Assembly (NCBI GenBank): GCA_963780675.1
Contig: CAWACR010000012.1
Span: forward strand, 62,001 to 126,000
Origin: JAHECE01 sp963780675
Lineage (GTDB): Bacteria; Actinomycetota; Actinomycetes; Actinomycetales; JAHECE01
Length of the DNA stretch: 64,000 nucleotides
Reading direction: 5' to 3'
Each line of letters opens with the position of its first letter. Position 1 is the stretch's first letter. Shown here one piece after another: positions 23,534 to 34,173 of this stretch. The notes under the pieces are model-generated. The model worked only from the letters and a program-made list of their open reading frames with translations, searched no databases and was not told the DNA's origin. The translations under genes were made by a program, and so were the position numbers.

Positions 23534-25216
23534 TCACGCCTCCTTCTCGTAGCCGAAGAGCGAGGGTCCGGCGAAGTGACCGGCCGGGATGCCCGCCCGG
23601 ACGCCCGTGGGCGTTCCGGCGATGTCGAGTGCGATGCGCGCGAGGCGCTCCGACTGCGGCACGAGGCGGCCGTCACGGGCGAGCGACGACGCCACACGGA
23701 CGACGGCGGCGACCTTGGCGACCAGGTCGGCCGTCTCCTTGATCGGGAACACCTCCTCGGGGAGGCGCGTCAGGGCCTCCGAGACGTCCACCTTCTCCTC
23801 GCCGATGACGAGCATCGAGTTGTCCAGGTGCTTGGCGAGCTCCTCCGCCGACCTGATGGGCAGCAGCCGTGCCAGCTGCCTGGAGACGTCCAGCGTCGCC
23901 TGCACGGCTGGGTACTGCGCGATCACGAGTTCTTCCAGCTCCATACCCTTCACGTTCCTCCCGTCGGTGCTGACCGAGGCCGGCGGCGCGGTTGCGTCCG
24001 GGGCGAGTCGGTCCTTTCCGTTCGTGGCGATCTCGGGTGCGATCCCCCCAGGTGCGTCCCCTCCTTGTGCGATCTCCTCCTGGCGCGTCACCAGGACCGA
24101 GTAGCCCCCCGTCGGCACGCCGTCCTCGACCTGCCACAGGTGGACGACGACGTCCGCGTCCACCTGCGGGACCTCGATGTCGACGATCACCTCGGTGCGG
24201 GTGTCCGCGGTGAGGCGGCCCGGGAAGTCTCCGAGGAGCGCCGGCCGGCCCTGGGCCGCGCGCCGGGCCGTCAGGACGGGCGGCGCCTCCGCCATGCCCT
24301 TGACGTGGACGAAGGGCCGGATGTCGAGTGACCTCACCTCGACCGGGGACTCCTTCTCCGCCCTCGTCAGTGAGTCGATCCGGAGCCGGAGTGCCTCCGG
24401 TGCGTCCTTGCCGGCCCGCTCCAGGGCGGTGAGCGCGTTGCGCAGGGCTGTCGGCCCGGGGCGGAGCAGGTCCTCCGCCCGCCCGCCGAGGAGCGCCGTC
24501 GCCGCGAGCTGGACGCGCTCGGGCGTCCCGAGCACCGCCGTCGTGGTGAGCGCGAGCTGGACCGAGCTCGCCGAGCCGGCCGGGACGACCGTGAGGTTGC
24601 GCTGGCCGGTGTGCCGGTCGAGGTAGGAGTTGTAGCCGGGAGGCGCCGGGTCCATCGGCGTGGAGGACGCCTTGACCAGGAGGCAGGGATGGCCTCCGGC
24701 CACGCTCTCCCGCGTCCAGGTGTTCGGGCACGTGACCGCCGCCGTGGAGAGGCCCGGCAGGTAGGGGATCCACGCGGTGCCGACGAGCTGCGGCGTGGTG
24801 ATCCCCAGGGCCGGGTCGAGGATCGCGAAGTCCACCCGGGTGGGGGAGGCCATGAACGCGCCGAGGTTCCAGACACGGGCATGGATGGAGAACGGAACGC
24901 CTTCGACGATCGTGCCGAGCCCCGTCCCGCCGGTCACCCAGATGTCGGGCGAGAGCCAGAAGACGTCGCCGGCCGGGACGGGTCGGGCACCGAAGTCCGA
25001 GGTGTCGTAGCGGACGACGAGCCAGGCGCCGTGGGGCTCCTTCCGCGGCCGGTGCTGTTCCTCGTCCTTGCGCTCCTCCTCGCGTCGACGTTCTTCCTCG
25101 CGTGTGCGTTCTTCTTCACGCCGACGTTCTTCCTCGCGTGTGCGCTCCTCTTCGCGCTTGCGCTTCTCCTCCCGCAGGATGCGCGGGTCTGCGTCAACGG
25201 GGCCGTGGGACGCCAT
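23534..25216 (-). CDS. Uncharacterised 560-aa protein with charged coiled-coil start
   Basis: Residues about 14-55 are near-perfect REEER/TREEER repeats forming a charged coiled coil. Next comes a beta-rich region (about 60-260) with GDVFWLSPDIWVTGG and Ig-like character, a helical part (ALTALERAGKDAPEALRLRIDSL), a second beta domain (VIVDIEVPQVDADVVVHLW) and a helical C-terminus. No membrane segment or signal peptide. ATG 25216 has GAGGAGG upstream and lies 11 nt after the 633-aa gene. I recognise no family. Confidence 0.75.
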   Translation of the reverse strand: MASHGPVDADPRILREEKRKREEERTREEERRREEERTREEERRREEERKDEEQHRPRKEPHGAWLVVRYDTSDFGARPVPAGDVFWLSPDIWVTGGTGLGTIVEGVPFSIHARVWNLGAFMASPTRVDFAILDPALGITTPQLVGTAWIPYLPGLSTAAVTCPNTWTRESVAGGHPCLLVKASSTPMDPAPPGYNSYLDRHTGQRNLTVVPAGSASSVQLALTTTAVLGTPERVQLAATALLGGRAEDLLRPGPTALRNALTALERAGKDAPEALRLRIDSLTRAEKESPVEVRSLDIRPFVHVKGMAEAPPVLTARRAAQGRPALLGDFPGRLTADTRTEVIVDIEVPQVDADVVVHLWQVEDGVPTGGYSVLVTRQEEIAQGGDAPGGIAPEIATNGKDRLAPDATAPPASVSTDGRNVKGMELEELVIAQYPAVQATLDVSRQLARLLPIRSAEELAKHLDNSMLVIGEEKVDVSEALTRLPEEVFPIKETADLVAKVAAVVRVASSLARDGRLVPQSERLARIALDIAGTPTGVRAGIPAGHFAGPSLFGYEKEA

Positions 25217-25227
25217 GCCGCACCTCC

Positions 25228-27129
25228 TCAGGACTCGGGCACGGGGACGACCGGCACGGCGTACGGCGCACCGAGCTGCCAGGTGAGCCACCCGCGGCCG
25301 CGGTCGCCGTCGAGGTTCCAGTCCGGCAGCACGGCGGGGTCGGCCGCCACGAGCGCGGCCGCGGCCTGGACCGCGGGGCCGAAGTACCCCTTGATCCCTC
25401 CGGGCCAGGGGAAGTCCGGCGGGTCCTGGACCGCATGCGAGCCCGGGTTCGCGCCGTCGTCGTCGACCAGGGCGGAGGGCCACAGACCCGCCCGACCCCA
25501 GACGTCGGTGAAGGGGGCCTCGGGCAGCTCGGTCGGGGGAGACGTCCACGTGCTCAGCGCGCCGCCCCACGGCTGCCGGAGCCCCTCGATGCCCTTGGAC
25601 TTCGTGACGGCCGCGCCGGAGGTGTAGGACAGGGACGCGCCGGCGAAGGAGAGCGCGAGCTCGTCCTGCGCGAGGTCACGGGGGTAGGGGTGCTGCACGC
25701 CGCCGAGCACGGTGAGGTTGTGCAGGGCGGTGAGCCCGTTGAACACGTAGACCTCGATCCAGTAGACGTCGCACCGGAGGTCGTCCCAGTCCGGCTCGGT
25801 GGCGCCGTCCACGATCAGGGCGATCCCGCCGAGGAGCGCCGCGAAGCCGACGATCCCGCCGCCGAACGCCATCGCGACGATCCCGAGCAGCGCCAGGATG
25901 ATGCCCGAGACGATCTCCGCGATGTCCGGATCGCTCTCGGGCGAGGGCGCCGCCGGGAGGAAAGGCCCACCCGTCGCGGGGTTCGTCTGGGTGGGATCCA
26001 CCCAGTTCGGCGCGCCCGCGTCGCCGCACGTCCCGGGCGGAGCCCCGGGCGGGTTGTTGCAGCCGATCACGGCGCCCGAGGTCTGGAACCACAGCATGGT
26101 GAGGACGGCGGTGTACGCCTTCTGGAGGCTCGCCGCCGTGAACTGAACCGTTCCCGTGGTGCCGTACACAGACGTGAAGGACTCGAGCCAGAAGTCGACG
26201 AAGTCGTCGGGGAGCAGGTGGGGGACGGGCTGGTCGTCGGCCATCGCGCGGGCGTTGGCCTCGTGGTCGACGCCGCCTCCCGTCACGTCGACGACGTTGT
26301 GCAGGCCGGCCGCGCAGAGCCCGGGCCAGTCCGCGAACGACGGCGAGGGCGTGTCGCCGGACATCGTCGCGCCCGCGCCGTAGTAGCCCCAGACGAAGGT
26401 GTCGGTGAAGTTGGACACCCAGCGGTGCCGCCACCAGTGGGTCCGGTAGCAGGACCCGACGGCCGAGTTGACGAAGGAGGTACCCGCCGTCAGCGTCGCA
26501 TAGGCGACCTGCCAGCCGAGGGCGTAGGCGATGAATCGCCCGTCACCGCTCGCGGTCGCCCGGGCGCGCAGCGTGGCCGCGAACGCGCCCGTGGATCGCC
26601 CGTGCAGCCAGTCCCGTCCGGTCCACAGGCCGGGCGGGACGAGGTTCATCGGGTCGTCGATCCGGGGCCGCGAGGCCGTGCCCATGAGCTGGCCCAGGAG
26701 GATCAGCCGGAGCGGGTCGCTGAACTGGCCGAGGATCAGCGTGAGGTCGGCCGCGGCCTGGTCCAGGGTCGCCTCGGCGCCGGAGTCGACGATGTCCTTG
26801 AGCGCGCCCTTGTCCTCCGCCGCGACGGCGGCGGCCACCGAGTCGAGCAGGCCACGGATCGTCCGGAGGACGGGGACGACGCCGGGTACCCCGCCCGCGG
26901 TGTCCCCGACCGCGATCTTGAGAATCTCCTTCCACACCGCCCAATAGGGCGTGCGCCCGGGGCCGCCCAGCGTGGTGGGCATGTCGGACGGCACGAAGTC
27001 CCCGATCGCCGGACCGAGCGCGCCGAAGGCGTACCAGCTCGGATGGCTGTCGATGACCGCCCGGTCAGCGGCAGGAAGTGAGGCTCTGACCTGCTCGCCG
27101 ACCAGCAGGCGCGTGGCAATTCCGACCAT
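25228..27129 (-). CDS. Uncharacterised 633-aa protein, distant zinc-dependent phospholipase C-like pattern
   Basis: The N-terminal part (HPSWYAFGALGPAIGDFVP) and the segment SFVNSAVGSCYRTHWWRH recall proteins with a zinc-dependent phospholipase C-like fold, but a metal-binding histidine expected just before FVNS appears to be lost. Two hydrophobic helices lie at about 420-460 (IVSGIILALLGIVAMAFGGG and following). The C-terminal third is globular. ATG 27129 is used; the frame stays open 550 nt upstream but with shadow-like Arg/Gly composition. It is the first gene of the operon. Family link is from memory and weak. Confidence 0.65.
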   Translation of the reverse strand: MVGIATRLLVGEQVRASLPAADRAVIDSHPSWYAFGALGPAIGDFVPSDMPTTLGGPGRTPYWAVWKEILKIAVGDTAGGVPGVVPVLRTIRGLLDSVAAAVAAEDKGALKDIVDSGAEATLDQAAADLTLILGQFSDPLRLILLGQLMGTASRPRIDDPMNLVPPGLWTGRDWLHGRSTGAFAATLRARATASGDGRFIAYALGWQVAYATLTAGTSFVNSAVGSCYRTHWWRHRWVSNFTDTFVWGYYGAGATMSGDTPSPSFADWPGLCAAGLHNVVDVTGGGVDHEANARAMADDQPVPHLLPDDFVDFWLESFTSVYGTTGTVQFTAASLQKAYTAVLTMLWFQTSGAVIGCNNPPGAPPGTCGDAGAPNWVDPTQTNPATGGPFLPAAPSPESDPDIAEIVSGIILALLGIVAMAFGGGIVGFAALLGGIALIVDGATEPDWDDLRCDVYWIEVYVFNGLTALHNLTVLGGVQHPYPRDLAQDELALSFAGASLSYTSGAAVTKSKGIEGLRQPWGGALSTWTSPPTELPEAPFTDVWGRAGLWPSALVDDDGANPGSHAVQDPPDFPWPGGIKGYFGPAVQAAAALVAADPAVLPDWNLDGDRGRGWLTWQLGAPYAVPVVPVPES

Positions 27130-27274
27130 GGTCCCCCCCAAGGCTCCACGGCACGCACGAGGCGTGGTGTGTGGTGATCGTGCTCCGGCGCCGGATGGGC
27201 GGTCAAGGTTTCGGAGGAAACGAAATTCCGGAAACGCGTTTCCCCTGGTCGAATCGTGAAAAGTCCTCCCGGTT

Positions 27275-27569
27275 CTACTTCGCCCGGCCCTCTCGCGTGC
27301 TCGGCGGGCGGTCTGCGCTCCACCGGACCGACCCGGCTCCACCGGACCGACCCGGGGACGGGCACCACTACGTCCGGCGGCACATCCTCCACCCGGAGGC
27401 CGAACAGATCGGCGTAGAACTCGATCGCGTACCGCTCGCGGTGCTCCGCCGGGAGCATCCGCACCGCGAGGTCGACGGCGCCCCGCGCCACCCGCGGCGG
27501 CTGCATCCGACGCCGCTCGTCCAGGCTGGCCGGGTTGCGCCTCGACGACCCAGGCACCGCCGCGCTCAC
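27275..27569 (-). pseudogene. Fragment of a short regulatory-type protein, disrupted by a 19-bp duplication
   Basis: From GTG 27569 a frame reads VARGAVDLAVRMLPAEHRERY, then AIEFYADLFGL, a pattern I associate with small actinobacterial proteins carrying an LLPxxHRxRYxxE motif. A 19-bp tandem repeat (27317-27335, 27336-27354) shifts the frame; with one copy removed the frame stops at 27275. An overlapping frame upstream (to 27681) carries a CSRC pair. The remaining 27130-27274 shows nothing I can interpret. Confidence 0.35.
27317..27354. repeat. 19-bp perfect tandem duplication
   Basis: Two adjacent identical 19-nt copies beginning GCTCCACCGGACC. The unit is not a multiple of three, so it shifts the frame of the small minus-strand ORF that contains it. 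Confidence 0.9.
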
Positions 27570-27696
27570 GCCTCACAGGGATGAACCGCTCCTTCCGGCA
27601 GCGCGAGCACTCGAGCATGAAGTGGACCCCGTCGGGTCGCATAGGGGGTGACTTGGCCAGTTTTGGGAGCGGGGGCAGCATGTAGCCCGGCTCTCC

Positions 27697-29399
27697 TCAC
27701 CCTCCCGCGAGGTAGCGCAGCACCTGCGACACCACCACGGAGCCCTCGCCCACGGCCGAGGCCACCCGCTTGAGCGAGCCGGAGCGCACGTCGCCGACGG
27801 CGAACACGCCCGGCAGCGACGTCTCGTACGGCATGGGTCGCCGCTCGAGCGGCCAGGCGCCCGGGTGCGGGGAGTCGAGCAGGTCCCCGCCGGTGACGAC
27901 GTAGCCGCCGTGGTCCCGCACGATCGGGGAGGGCAGCCAGTCCGTCTTGGGCACGGCGCCGATCATGACGAACAGGCCGTCGGCGGGGATCGTCTCGCGC
28001 TCGCCGGTGACCGCGTGCTCCAGGGTGAGGGAGCGCAGCCGGGCGTCGCCGGACCCGTCCACCACGTGGGTCGACGTGCGGACCTCGATCGCGGGGTTGG
28101 CCGCGACCTGCTCCACGAGGTAGGACGACATCATCTCGTCCAGGCTCGCCTCTCGCATGACCAGGCGTGGTGCTCGCCGCGTAGCGCGCGAGGTGCAGCG
28201 CCGCCTGCCCGGCCGAGTTCGCCCCGCCGACGACGACGGCGTGCAGCCCCGTGAGGGCGCGGGCGTCCGCGGCGGTCCCGCCGTAGAACACGCCGCGGCC
28301 GGTGAGCCCCTCGAGCGCGGGGACGCCGAGCCGTCGCCACGTCACGCCCTGGGCGAGGACGACGGCGCGCGCCGACACCTCGCCCGATCCCGCGACGTCG
28401 AGCACGTGCCGATCGCCGACGGTCCGCAGCCCGTCCACCTCGCCGAGCATGAGAACCCGCGCCCCGAAGACCCAGGCCTGCTGGTAGGCGCGCTGGGTGA
28501 GGTCCGCGCCGCTGATGCCGCGCGCAAAGCCCAGGTAGTTGCGGATGAGCGAGGACGTCGCGGCCTGGCCGCCGAGCGACTCCCGCTCCACCACGAGCGT
28601 GCTGAGGCCTTCCGACGCGCCGTACACCGCGGACGCCAGGCCCGCCGGGCCGGCGCCGACCACCACGAGGTCGACGTCGCGCTCGGCGAGTTCCGTGGAC
28701 ACGCCCCAGGCCGCGGCCACCTCGGCCGGCGTCGGGTCGATGAGCACGCGACCGCCGAGGGCGGTCATGGCGACGACGACGGCGCCGCTCGCCTCGCCGT
28801 CGAGCCCCGCCTCGCGCAGCACCTGGAGCCCGGCCTCCGACTCCGGGCTCGCCGTCGCGTGCGGCACGCCGCTGCGCGCGAGGAGGCTGCGGATGTCGTG
28901 GGCGCGCTCGGACCAGGGGTCGGCGACCACGGTGATCGGGGCCGGGCCGTCGCCGCGACCCCGGCTCCACTCGTGGACGTACTCCGCGACGGTGCGGACG
29001 AACGGTTCGTCCGGGCTGCGCCACGGTTTGACCACGTAGTAGTCGATGTCCCCCAGGGCCATCGCGCGGCGCACGACGTCGCTGGTCGCGGGGTTGGCCC
29101 AGCCGCCCCACGGGATGAGCATCGCGCGGCGGGCGTCGGGGTGCTGGGTGCGCACGTCCGCGAGGAGGTGCGCGCCCGCGCCGTCGGGGAGGTGGCCGTC
29201 GCGCGAGCACCAGCGCGACCGGGTCGCCGTGCGCGGCGGCGTCGGCGAGGACGGCGGCGGCCGCCGCGGCGGTTCGTTCGCCGCGCACGTGGAAGTCGGC
29301 GCCGAAGCGTCGTTGCAGGACGGCGACCTCGCGCTCGAGGGCGGCGCGGTCGGCGTCGACCGCGAGGATCATCGGCCGGGCAGACGATGGTGCGGACAT
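27697..29399 (-). CDS. Fused response regulator/thioredoxin-disulfide reductase-like FAD protein (two frame breaks)
   Basis: The N-terminus (about 1-125) is receiver-like (MILAVDADRAALEREVAVL). A glutaredoxin-like middle (ITVVADPWSERAHDIRSLLA) and a thioredoxin-reductase FAD/NAD domain follow, with VVVGAGPAGLASAVYGAS, a second Rossmann motif VVVGGANSAGQAAL and a final GVFAVGDVRSGSLKR. The CxxC redox pair of true thioredoxin reductases is absent (GVFYGGTAADA at that point). Extra bases at 28165 (ACG+C) and 29201 (GCG+C) break the frame; the corrected protein is 566 aa. ATG 29399 has GAGAGG upstream. Partner and substrate unknown. Confidence 0.82.
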
Positions 29400-29502
29400 G
29401 GCGATCAACCTCTCGACGGGACCTCACCCATTCTTCGGCGCGAAGAGCCCGCGCGGATGCGTCCGAACCGATCGTCCGCACCGCGTTCGGCGGGAACGGG
29501 GG

Positions 29503-32290
29503 TCACCACTCGGCGAGGGTCCACACCTCTGGGCGGTGACCTGCCTCGTGGACCCCGGCGAAGGCCGCGGCCGAGGCCTTGAGGTGCTCCATCGCCTCCG
29601 TCTCGCGGCCGAGGTCGTGGAGGATGTCCGCGACGTGGGAGTGCAGGGCCGCGACACGGTGGAGGTCACCTTGCCGCTCGGCCAGGGCCAGCGCCTCCGC
29701 TGCGGCCTCCCACGCGATCTCGTGCCAGCCGCCGAGGCGGCGGGCGCGGGCGAGGTTGTTCAGTCCGGCGACGAGCAGGTCGAGGTCGGACAGGGCCCGC
29801 GCGAACCGCACGGCCTGTTCGAGACACTCCACCGCGGTGGCCGGGTCCGCCTCCGCCGAGGCGAGGATCCCCAGCACGTTGCCGGCCCGGGCCGCGGCGC
29901 CCATGTCCCCTGCCGCGCTCGCGAGCTCCAGGGCCGCGAACGCCGTCCTCTTGGCCTCCGCCGACCGCCCGAGCCGGTGCAGCGTGAGAGCCAGGTCGGC
30001 GTTGACCCTCGCCAGCCGTCGCGCGTCGGCCGCGGCGAGGAGGTCGCGGGCCGCCTCCAGGTGCGCCTCCGCCAGGCCCCAGTCACCCAGCCGGTCGTGG
30101 ACGCCGGCGATGGCGTGCTCGATTGCCCCCAGCCGTTCGGGATCGTGCTCGCCGAGCGCCGCCGCCTGCTCCAACGCCACGAGAGCCTCGCCATACCGAC
30201 CGAGCCGCACCAGCGTCTCGCCCGTCGCCTCGTGCACGGTGAGCGGGTCGAACCCGAGGGCCAGGGCTGAGCGCAGCTGCTCCAGCGCCTCGGCGTGCGC
30301 GAACAGGCGGCCGGACTCCCGGGCGGCCTCCACGAACCACATCCCGGCCTCCGCCTCTCGCCCCGCCTCGGCGAGGTGGTGCGCAACGGCGCCGGCGGGT
30401 GCGCGCCGCGGGTCGACGGGGTTGCGGCGGGCGAGCGCGTCCGCGACCCGCCCGTGCAGAAGCCGCGCCCGGGCGAGGCTGATCCGCGCCAGCGCCGCGT
30501 CCCGGACGAGGTCGTGCGGGCAGGTCGTACCCGGCGCGGTCGGCCCGTTCGACCAGCAGCCCGCGCGCGACGGCGTCCTCGATCGCCTCGACGGTCTCCA
30601 TCTCGTCCCGGCCGCAGGCGACCCGCAGGAGGTCGGGATCGGCGGCCGTCCCGATCACCGACGCTGCTCCGACGAGCTGCTGCGTCGTCGCCGGAGCCGC
30701 GTCCAGCCGGGCGGCGACCGTCTCGCGTACGCCGGGGGCGCCGTCGTCGCCGGCCCCTGCCGCAGCAGCGAGCTCGACGACGAGGAGCGGCACGCCCCGG
30801 GTCCGCCGGAGCACCTCCTCGGCGTTCGCCCCGACCCGCCCGTCGCGGGCGAGGAGCGCCGTGACCGACTCGAGGTCCAGCGGTCCCAGCGCGATCAGCC
30901 CGGCCGCACCGGCGCTCTCCCGGATCGCGGCGGGCAGGGGTGCGTGCCCGGCCCCGCTCGCCCAGGTGGCCAGCGTGAGGAGTCCTCGGGGCTGGCGCCT
31001 GGTCACGAAGCCGAGCAGCGCCGCCGACGGCGCGTCGAGGAGGTGGGCGTCGTCGACCACGAGGAGCGCCGGGGCCGGACCCTCGCCGAGGAGGGCGAGC
31101 GCCGCCCGCACCGCGTCGTAGAGACGGCGGAGGTCGCCCGGGCTCTCGATCGACGGCGCGCCCGCCGCGCCCCCCTCGGGGGCGAGGACGGCGAGCGGCT
31201 CGGCGACGGCCCCGAGCCGGTCCCGCAGGTCGGGGTGCGTCGTGAGGAGGCCGCGCACGACGTCGGTCGCCGCGGCGAACGGCAGGCTCTGCTCGGCCGC
31301 ATGCCCGACGACGACGACGACGGCGCCGCCGGCCTCGGCGACCCGCGCCCCGAGGTCGGCGGCCAGGGCGGTGCGGCCCATGCCGGGGTCGCCGGTCATC
31401 CCGAGGACGCGCCCGCCGTCGGCCGCCTCTCGCCACGCGGCCAGGAGACGTCCGCGCTCCTCCTGGCGGTCGACCAGTTCCCGCTCGGCAGGTGGTGGAC
31501 GCTCGCCCTCGGCGGGCGTCGCCCCCCGGGATCCGTTCGCGAGGGCCGCCGCGCGGGTCGGTTCGGGCGGCGGCCCGAGGCGGTCGGTGCGGATGGCCTC
31601 GTGCAGGGCGACGGTCTCCGGCAGGGGCGACACCCCCAGCTCGCGGTCCAGCACCCGGACCAGCGCCCGGTAGTGCCGCAGAGCGCTCGGCCGGTCACCG
31701 GTCCAGGCCGTCACGCGGACGAGGTCGGCGTGCGCGGGCTCGCTCAGGGGGTCCACGTCGATGCGCCGCCGGGCGAAGGCGAGGGCAGCGGCGAGGTCGC
31801 CCGCGCCGACGCTCACGGTGACGAGCCGGCCGAGCAGCGCCGAGAGCTGGTCCCGCAGCGAGTCGGCGGTGGCGAGCTGCCAGTCCTCGAAGGCCGGGCT
31901 GTCCCGGAGCGAGAAGCCCGCGAGGAAGTCGTCGGCGGCGAGGTCGACGGCGCGGCGCCACGAGGCCTCGTCGTCCGCGCTCGCGAGGCCCCGGAACTCC
32001 GTGACGTCGCAGTGGACGGCGGCGTCGTCGAGCCGGACGGCGCCCTGCTCGGCCTCGAGCGCGGGTCCCACCGGTCCCATCACGGACAGGGTGCGGCGCA
32101 GGGTGGCCCGCGCCCGGGCACGGTCGGCGTCCGGCCAGAGCAGCGTGGCCAGCGCATCCCGGGAGTGGGCGCGGCCCGTGACAGCGAGGTAGGCGAGCAG
32201 TGCGACGGCCTTGCGGGTGTCGAAGCGCAGCGTCTCGCCGTCGCGCTCGACGCGTGGCGGGCCGAAGAGGTGGAGGTGCAGGTGGGCCAC
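29503..32290 (-). CDS. AfsR/SARP-type BTAD regulator with ATPase and TPR domains (one frame break)
   Basis: The corrected protein is 928 aa. Order: an OmpR-like winged helix (about 1-95, LHLFGPPRVERDGETLRF), a bacterial transcriptional activation domain (about 100-245), a STAND-like ATPase (about 275-560; Walker A MTGDPGMGRTALA, Walker B LLVVDDAHLL) and TPR repeats to the C-terminus. It is probably a large activator controlled by a ligand or partner. An extra base at 30517 (CCC+G) breaks the frame. GTG 32290 has AGGGAG upstream. It is divergent from the SpoIIE module, so the shared intergenic region may be its target. Confidence 0.85.
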
Positions 32291-32471
32291 GGCGCTCCCT
32301 GTGAGACATTCGCCCCGGACGACGCCGACCGTAACGCAGTCCCGTGCGGGGCGCGTTCCGGAGTCCACGAAGGGGGCTTCGTCGTAACGCTCCCGAGACG
32401 GAGGGCTGAGGATGCTGGGTTCCGACGACGACGGCGGGGCGCACCCCGCACCAGGAACACCGGGAGGTGAC
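32291..32471. promoter_or_regulatory. Divergent promoter region of the BTAD regulator and SpoIIE module
   Basis: This 181-nt region separates the two divergent operons. It contains CGTAACGC twice (32330-32337 and 32383-32390), 53 nt apart, which is compatible with regulator half-sites. No clear -35/-10 pair stands out. Confidence 0.35.
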
Positions 32472-34173
32472 ATGGCCGGAACGCTCATCGCGACCGCCCA
32501 GCAGGACGCGGCGCGGAAGGGTGCCTCGGCCGGCGCGGGGGGCTCCGCCGGCGCCGGAGGTTCGCCCGGAACCGGTGACGGGAACACCCGGACGGGGGCG
32601 CCGTCGTCGTCCACCCGTCGCGGCCTGCGCCGTCGGCCGAAGAGGACGGAGGCCGCGGTCCATGTGCCGGCCAAGGCGGCGGTGATCGACATCGACGTCG
32701 AGCCGTCCGACCCGCTCCTGCCGTTCCTGGCGACGGCGCCCGGCCCGGTGGACGTCGCGGCGCTGCCCGCGTTCTCGCCGGCGGTGCGCCGGATGAAGGA
32801 GCAGAACGTCCAGGTGGTGGTGCCGCTGGTGACGTCGGGGGAGCTGGTCGGCATGCTGGCGCTCGGCCCGCGGCTGTCGGAGCGCGGCTACTCCCGCGAC
32901 GACCGGCACCTCCTCGACACCCTCGCCCGGTACGCGGCGCCGGCCCTTCGGCTGGGCCAACTGGTCCGCCAGCAGGAGGCCGAGGCCCGCAACCTCCAGC
33001 GGATCGAGCAGGAGCTGCAGGTCGCGCAGCTCATCCAGCAGCAGTTCCTGCCCAACGAGCTCCCGGAACTCGGCGGCTGGCACGTCGCGGCGTTCTACCG
33101 TCCGGCGCGCACGGTGGGCGGCGACTTCTATGACCTCGTGGAGCTCGGCGACGGCCGCGTGATGGTGGTGGCGGGGGACGTGACGGACAAGGGCGTGCCG
33201 GCCGCGCTGGTGATGGCGAGCACGCACGCGCTGCTGCGGTCCACGGCCACCACCGGGCGCTCGGCCGGGCAGGTGCTGGCGCACGTCAACGACCTGCTGT
33301 ACCCGCAGATCCCGTTGCACATGTTCGTCACGTGCCTGGTGCTCATCCTCGACCCGGTGACGGGCCGGGCGCAGTTCGCGAACGCCGGGCACAACCTGCC
33401 GTACCTGCAGCGCGGCGGCGAGGTGCACGCAGCTGAAGGCGCGCGGCATGCCCCTCGGGCTCATGCCGGGCAGCACGTACGAGGAGCACGAGACGGTCAT
33501 CGAGCCGGGCGACGTCCTGTTCCTCTACAGCGACGGCATCACCGAGCAGCACGACGCCGCGGGCGAGATGTTCGGCTTCGGGCGGACCGAGGCGCTCGTG
33601 GCGGCGGCGACGTCCGGCGACGACCTGGTCGACCGATGCGTCGCCGGACTCGCGGACTTCGCGGGCGCCGTCGAGCAGGAGGACGACATCACGCTCGTCG
33701 CCCTGCACCGCGGCGTCGGCGACGGCTTCCGCGACCTCGTCGCCTTCGAGGTGCCGAGCGTGTCCGGGAACGAGCGCCTGGTCATGGACCGGGTGGCGGC
33801 GGTGCTCGACGGCGAGCTGCCGCCGGACCGGCTCGACGCGATGCGCACCGCGGTGTCCGAGACGGCCATGAACGCCATCGAGCACGGCAACCGGGAGCAG
33901 GAGCACCTGGCCGTGGAGGTCGTGGTGCGGCGCACGCCTGACGCGGTGACGGTGGACGTCACCGACTTCGGCCGGGGCCGGCAGAGCGAGGCCGAGGAGC
34001 CGGACCTCGAGCTCAAGCTCGCCGGCCTGCAGTCCCCGCGGGGCTGGGGGCTGTTCCTCGTCGAGCGCCTGGTCGACCGGGTCGAGGAGACGACCCACGG
34101 CGAGCGGCACACCGTGCGGCTCGTCATGCACACCGCGGACGGCCGCGGGCCAGAAGAAGGGGGCATCCGATGA
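32472..34173 (+). CDS. SpoIIE-type PP2C phosphatase fused to an anti-sigma kinase domain (one frame break)
   Basis: The protein acts in partner switching: a PP2C phosphatase dephosphorylates STAS proteins and an RsbW-like domain phosphorylates them or binds sigma factor. Order: Gly/Ser-rich start, GAF-like region (about 60-165), coiled linker (QELQVAQLIQQQFLP), PP2C (about 190-400; GGDFYDLVEL and LFLYSDGITEQ hold metal-binding acids), and HATPase (about 420-560; ETAMNAIEHGN and RGWGLFLVERLVD). An extra G at 33429 breaks the frame. ATG 32472 has GGAGGTGAC directly upstream. The stop overlaps the STAS gene by 4 nt (ATGA). Confidence 0.9.

Noticed and set aside
25070..25180. Short direct repeats that resemble a CRISPR or microsatellite
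   Set aside because: The repeats encode the REEER coiled coil in frame with the 560-aa protein and have no spacers.
27130..27681. An 817-aa version of the 633-aa protein using the upstream start near 27681
   Set aside because: The extra 184 residues are Arg/Gly-rich shadow sequence containing the 19-bp duplication; ATG 27129 starts the protein-like part.
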